A DNA stretch of 64,000 nucleotides from Paenibacillus sophorae (GTDB lineage Bacteria > Bacillota > Bacilli > Paenibacillales > Paenibacillaceae), in the NCBI RefSeq assembly GCF_018966525.1, contig NZ_CP076607.1, positions 4,464,001 to 4,528,000 on the forward strand, read 5' to 3'. The notes under the pieces were generated by a model. That model was not told the DNA's origin and ran no database searches. It worked only from the letters and a program-made list of their open reading frames with translations. Below are positions 62,904-64,000 of this stretch, in pieces (position 1 is the first letter of the stretch; each line of letters opens with the position of its first letter). The position numbers were made by a program, and so were the translations under genes.

Positions 62904-64000
62904 TTAGTGAAAAGACCGCCAGAACGCTCCCTCAGTGTTGATGAGGCCCATAATTTCCGCAAAAGGGATACGGAAAGTCGGGAAGCCTGCAGCATAAGGG
63001 GCAATCTCATAAGGAGCGAAGTAAAGATAGAGTGCCTCTCCATCGACATAGAACGGCTGGTCGGGAGCTATGCCTTTGAAGGCACCCTCAAATACATAGG
63101 AATATTGGGGATCATTTTCGATCTGCCGGGCAACAATTTCGCTGAGCCTATCCGTGTAGTTGATCGCCGGCTTGAACAAATCTTGTAGCTCATAGAATTT
63201 GCCGGATCGCAAATCAATGGGCGTAAAAATACGGGTAGGCATTCCATGGGCGGCTCCATAAGGGTAACGGTAACCGTTTAGCTCAAGCTGCAGCAGATTT
63301 TTTCGAAAAAAGGAAACGGAAAAATCACCCGTGTAGCTGTAATCCCGCTTATCTTCGGGGATAACCTCATTTACTAGCGAAAGCTCTTTCAGTCTGTCAT
63401 TGACCCGGGCGGACACGCTTGAATCGGAAAATCCCTGGACATACGGGTAATAGACGAGGTAATTGAAGTCCGGTTTAAACTTCCGCTCTTCCACGGCGTA
63501 GGGAAGCCGAAGGGGAATGAGCGTATTTTCCTTCCACACCTGTCTTCCGTTCCGATCATAATAACTGGTGCGCTGATCGACATCCGCTCTGATCAGTCTA
63601 CCGCTGAATGAAAGGGTGCCCGAGCCCGGAACAACCGGCATCCCAGCGGCGCGGTTCCCGCTTCGGTCGATGAAATAAGTCTCGCGTTCATCATATACGG
63701 AGGCGAGACCGTCACTGTAACGGTTCACTCCGCGCAGGGGATGGGTGTTAAGGATCCGGCCGTTTGCAGCATCGGCAATGGTATACGAGGAGCCCCGGAA
63801 CGGTTCAGCCGGATTCAGGGGCGTACCGAGCGCGACACGGTTCTCCCCGAGCTGCTGCACCTCCTCATAGCGTGCCGGGATGACGAAGTTCCCGTTCTTG
63901 TCGATCAAGCCATACGCATTCTGATAGTTCTCCGCCATGTTAACAACTGCCCTTCCTTCCGAAAAAGGCAGCGCCGACGTAAACTGCGGCTTAATTACCG
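62904..64000 (-). CDS. WG-repeat / DUF3298-like protein, 5' end outside window
   Basis: The frame is open to the right edge. Residues upstream of the ATG at 63938 (VIKPQFTSALPFSEGRAVVN) continue a WG-repeat pattern, so the gene starts beyond the window. WG repeats (YGLIDKNGNFVIPARYEEVQ) make up the first 110 visible residues. A DUF3298-type region follows in the C-terminal half (FTPIDLRSGKFYELQDLFKP, LYLYFAPYEIAPYAAGFP). It is probably extracellular or membrane-associated. Function unknown. Confidence 0.82.
   Translation of the reverse strand, partial: VIKPQFTSALPFSEGRAVVNMAENYQNAYGLIDKNGNFVIPARYEEVQQLGENRVALGTPLNPAEPFRGSSYTIADAANGRILNTHPLRGVNRYSDGLASVYDERETYFIDRSGNRAAGMPVVPGSGTLSFSGRLIRADVDQRTSYYDRNGRQVWKENTLIPLRLPYAVEERKFKPDFNYLVYYPYVQGFSDSSVSARVNDRLKELSLVNEVIPEDKRDYSYTGDFSVSFFRKNLLQLELNGYRYPYGAAHGMPTRIFTPIDLRSGKFYELQDLFKPAINYTDRLSEIVARQIENDPQYSYVFEGAFKGIAPDQPFYVDGEALYLYFAPYEIAPYAAGFPTFRIPFAEIMGLINTEGAFWRSFH

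Overview
The window is a piece of a Gram-positive chromosome, most likely from Paenibacillus or a close relative. The genes have strong AGGAGG-type ribosome binding sites and frequent TTG or GTG starts. Promoters are sigma-A-like, and Rho-independent terminators sit at most operon ends. The gene set fits too: parE-parC, a yhbD-yhbE-yhbF (DUF4004 plus bactofilin) operon, a Ctc-type L25, UPF0237/UPF0210, and a NifB. Most of the window has balanced GC, but 3.0-4.7 kb is clearly AT-rich and decayed. No rRNA, tRNA, CRISPR array or recognisable transposase was seen.

Layout. 0-2.7 kb: a lipase running off the left edge, then a DrrAB-like ABC exporter. 2.8-5.7 kb: an AT-rich block of small or broken genes, including a two-frameshift gene and a frameshifted XRE-cupin regulator. 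5.7-7.9 kb: an EamA transporter and small proteins. 8.0-12.5 kb: a sugar locus (SorC regulator, divergent RpiA, fructose-type PTS IIBC, Gfo/Idh dehydrogenase) with shared operators and a cre-like site. 12.5-18.7 kb: a short UvrC-like nuclease, a ferredoxin-nitroreductase, an amino-acid permease and a TetR-controlled efflux pump. 18.8-25.4 kb: a membrane protein followed by a 1805-residue kinase-ATPase-GAF-PAS-GGDEF signalling protein. 25.5-33.5 kb: housekeeping and transport genes, ending in a MarR/efflux pair with two clear palindromic operators.

34-42.3 kb is the most unusual region. A full-length nifB faces away from an operon of four NitT/TauT-type ABC permeases, one substrate-binding protein and a nifH gene that has lost about two thirds of its length in frame. 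There is no ABC ATPase, nifD or nifK. The first permease carries an extra membrane segment and a His-rich tail. The region is bordered by gene debris (a frameshifted remnant and an L25 tail fragment) and by two paralogous YbaK genes, each near a DHA2 efflux pump. It looks like the rearranged remnant, or a repurposed form, of a nitrogenase or nitrogenase-like locus.

42.8-64 kb is mostly conventional: an efflux pump, yhbFED with a MerR-like promoter, a DeoR regulator, L25 with a leader hairpin, acetyltransferases, a Fur-box flavodoxin, an rRNA methyltransferase, a pseudouridine synthase, MarR, parC, parE, a second ABC exporter with a GDSL hydrolase, a CAP-domain protein and a WG-repeat protein running off the right edge.
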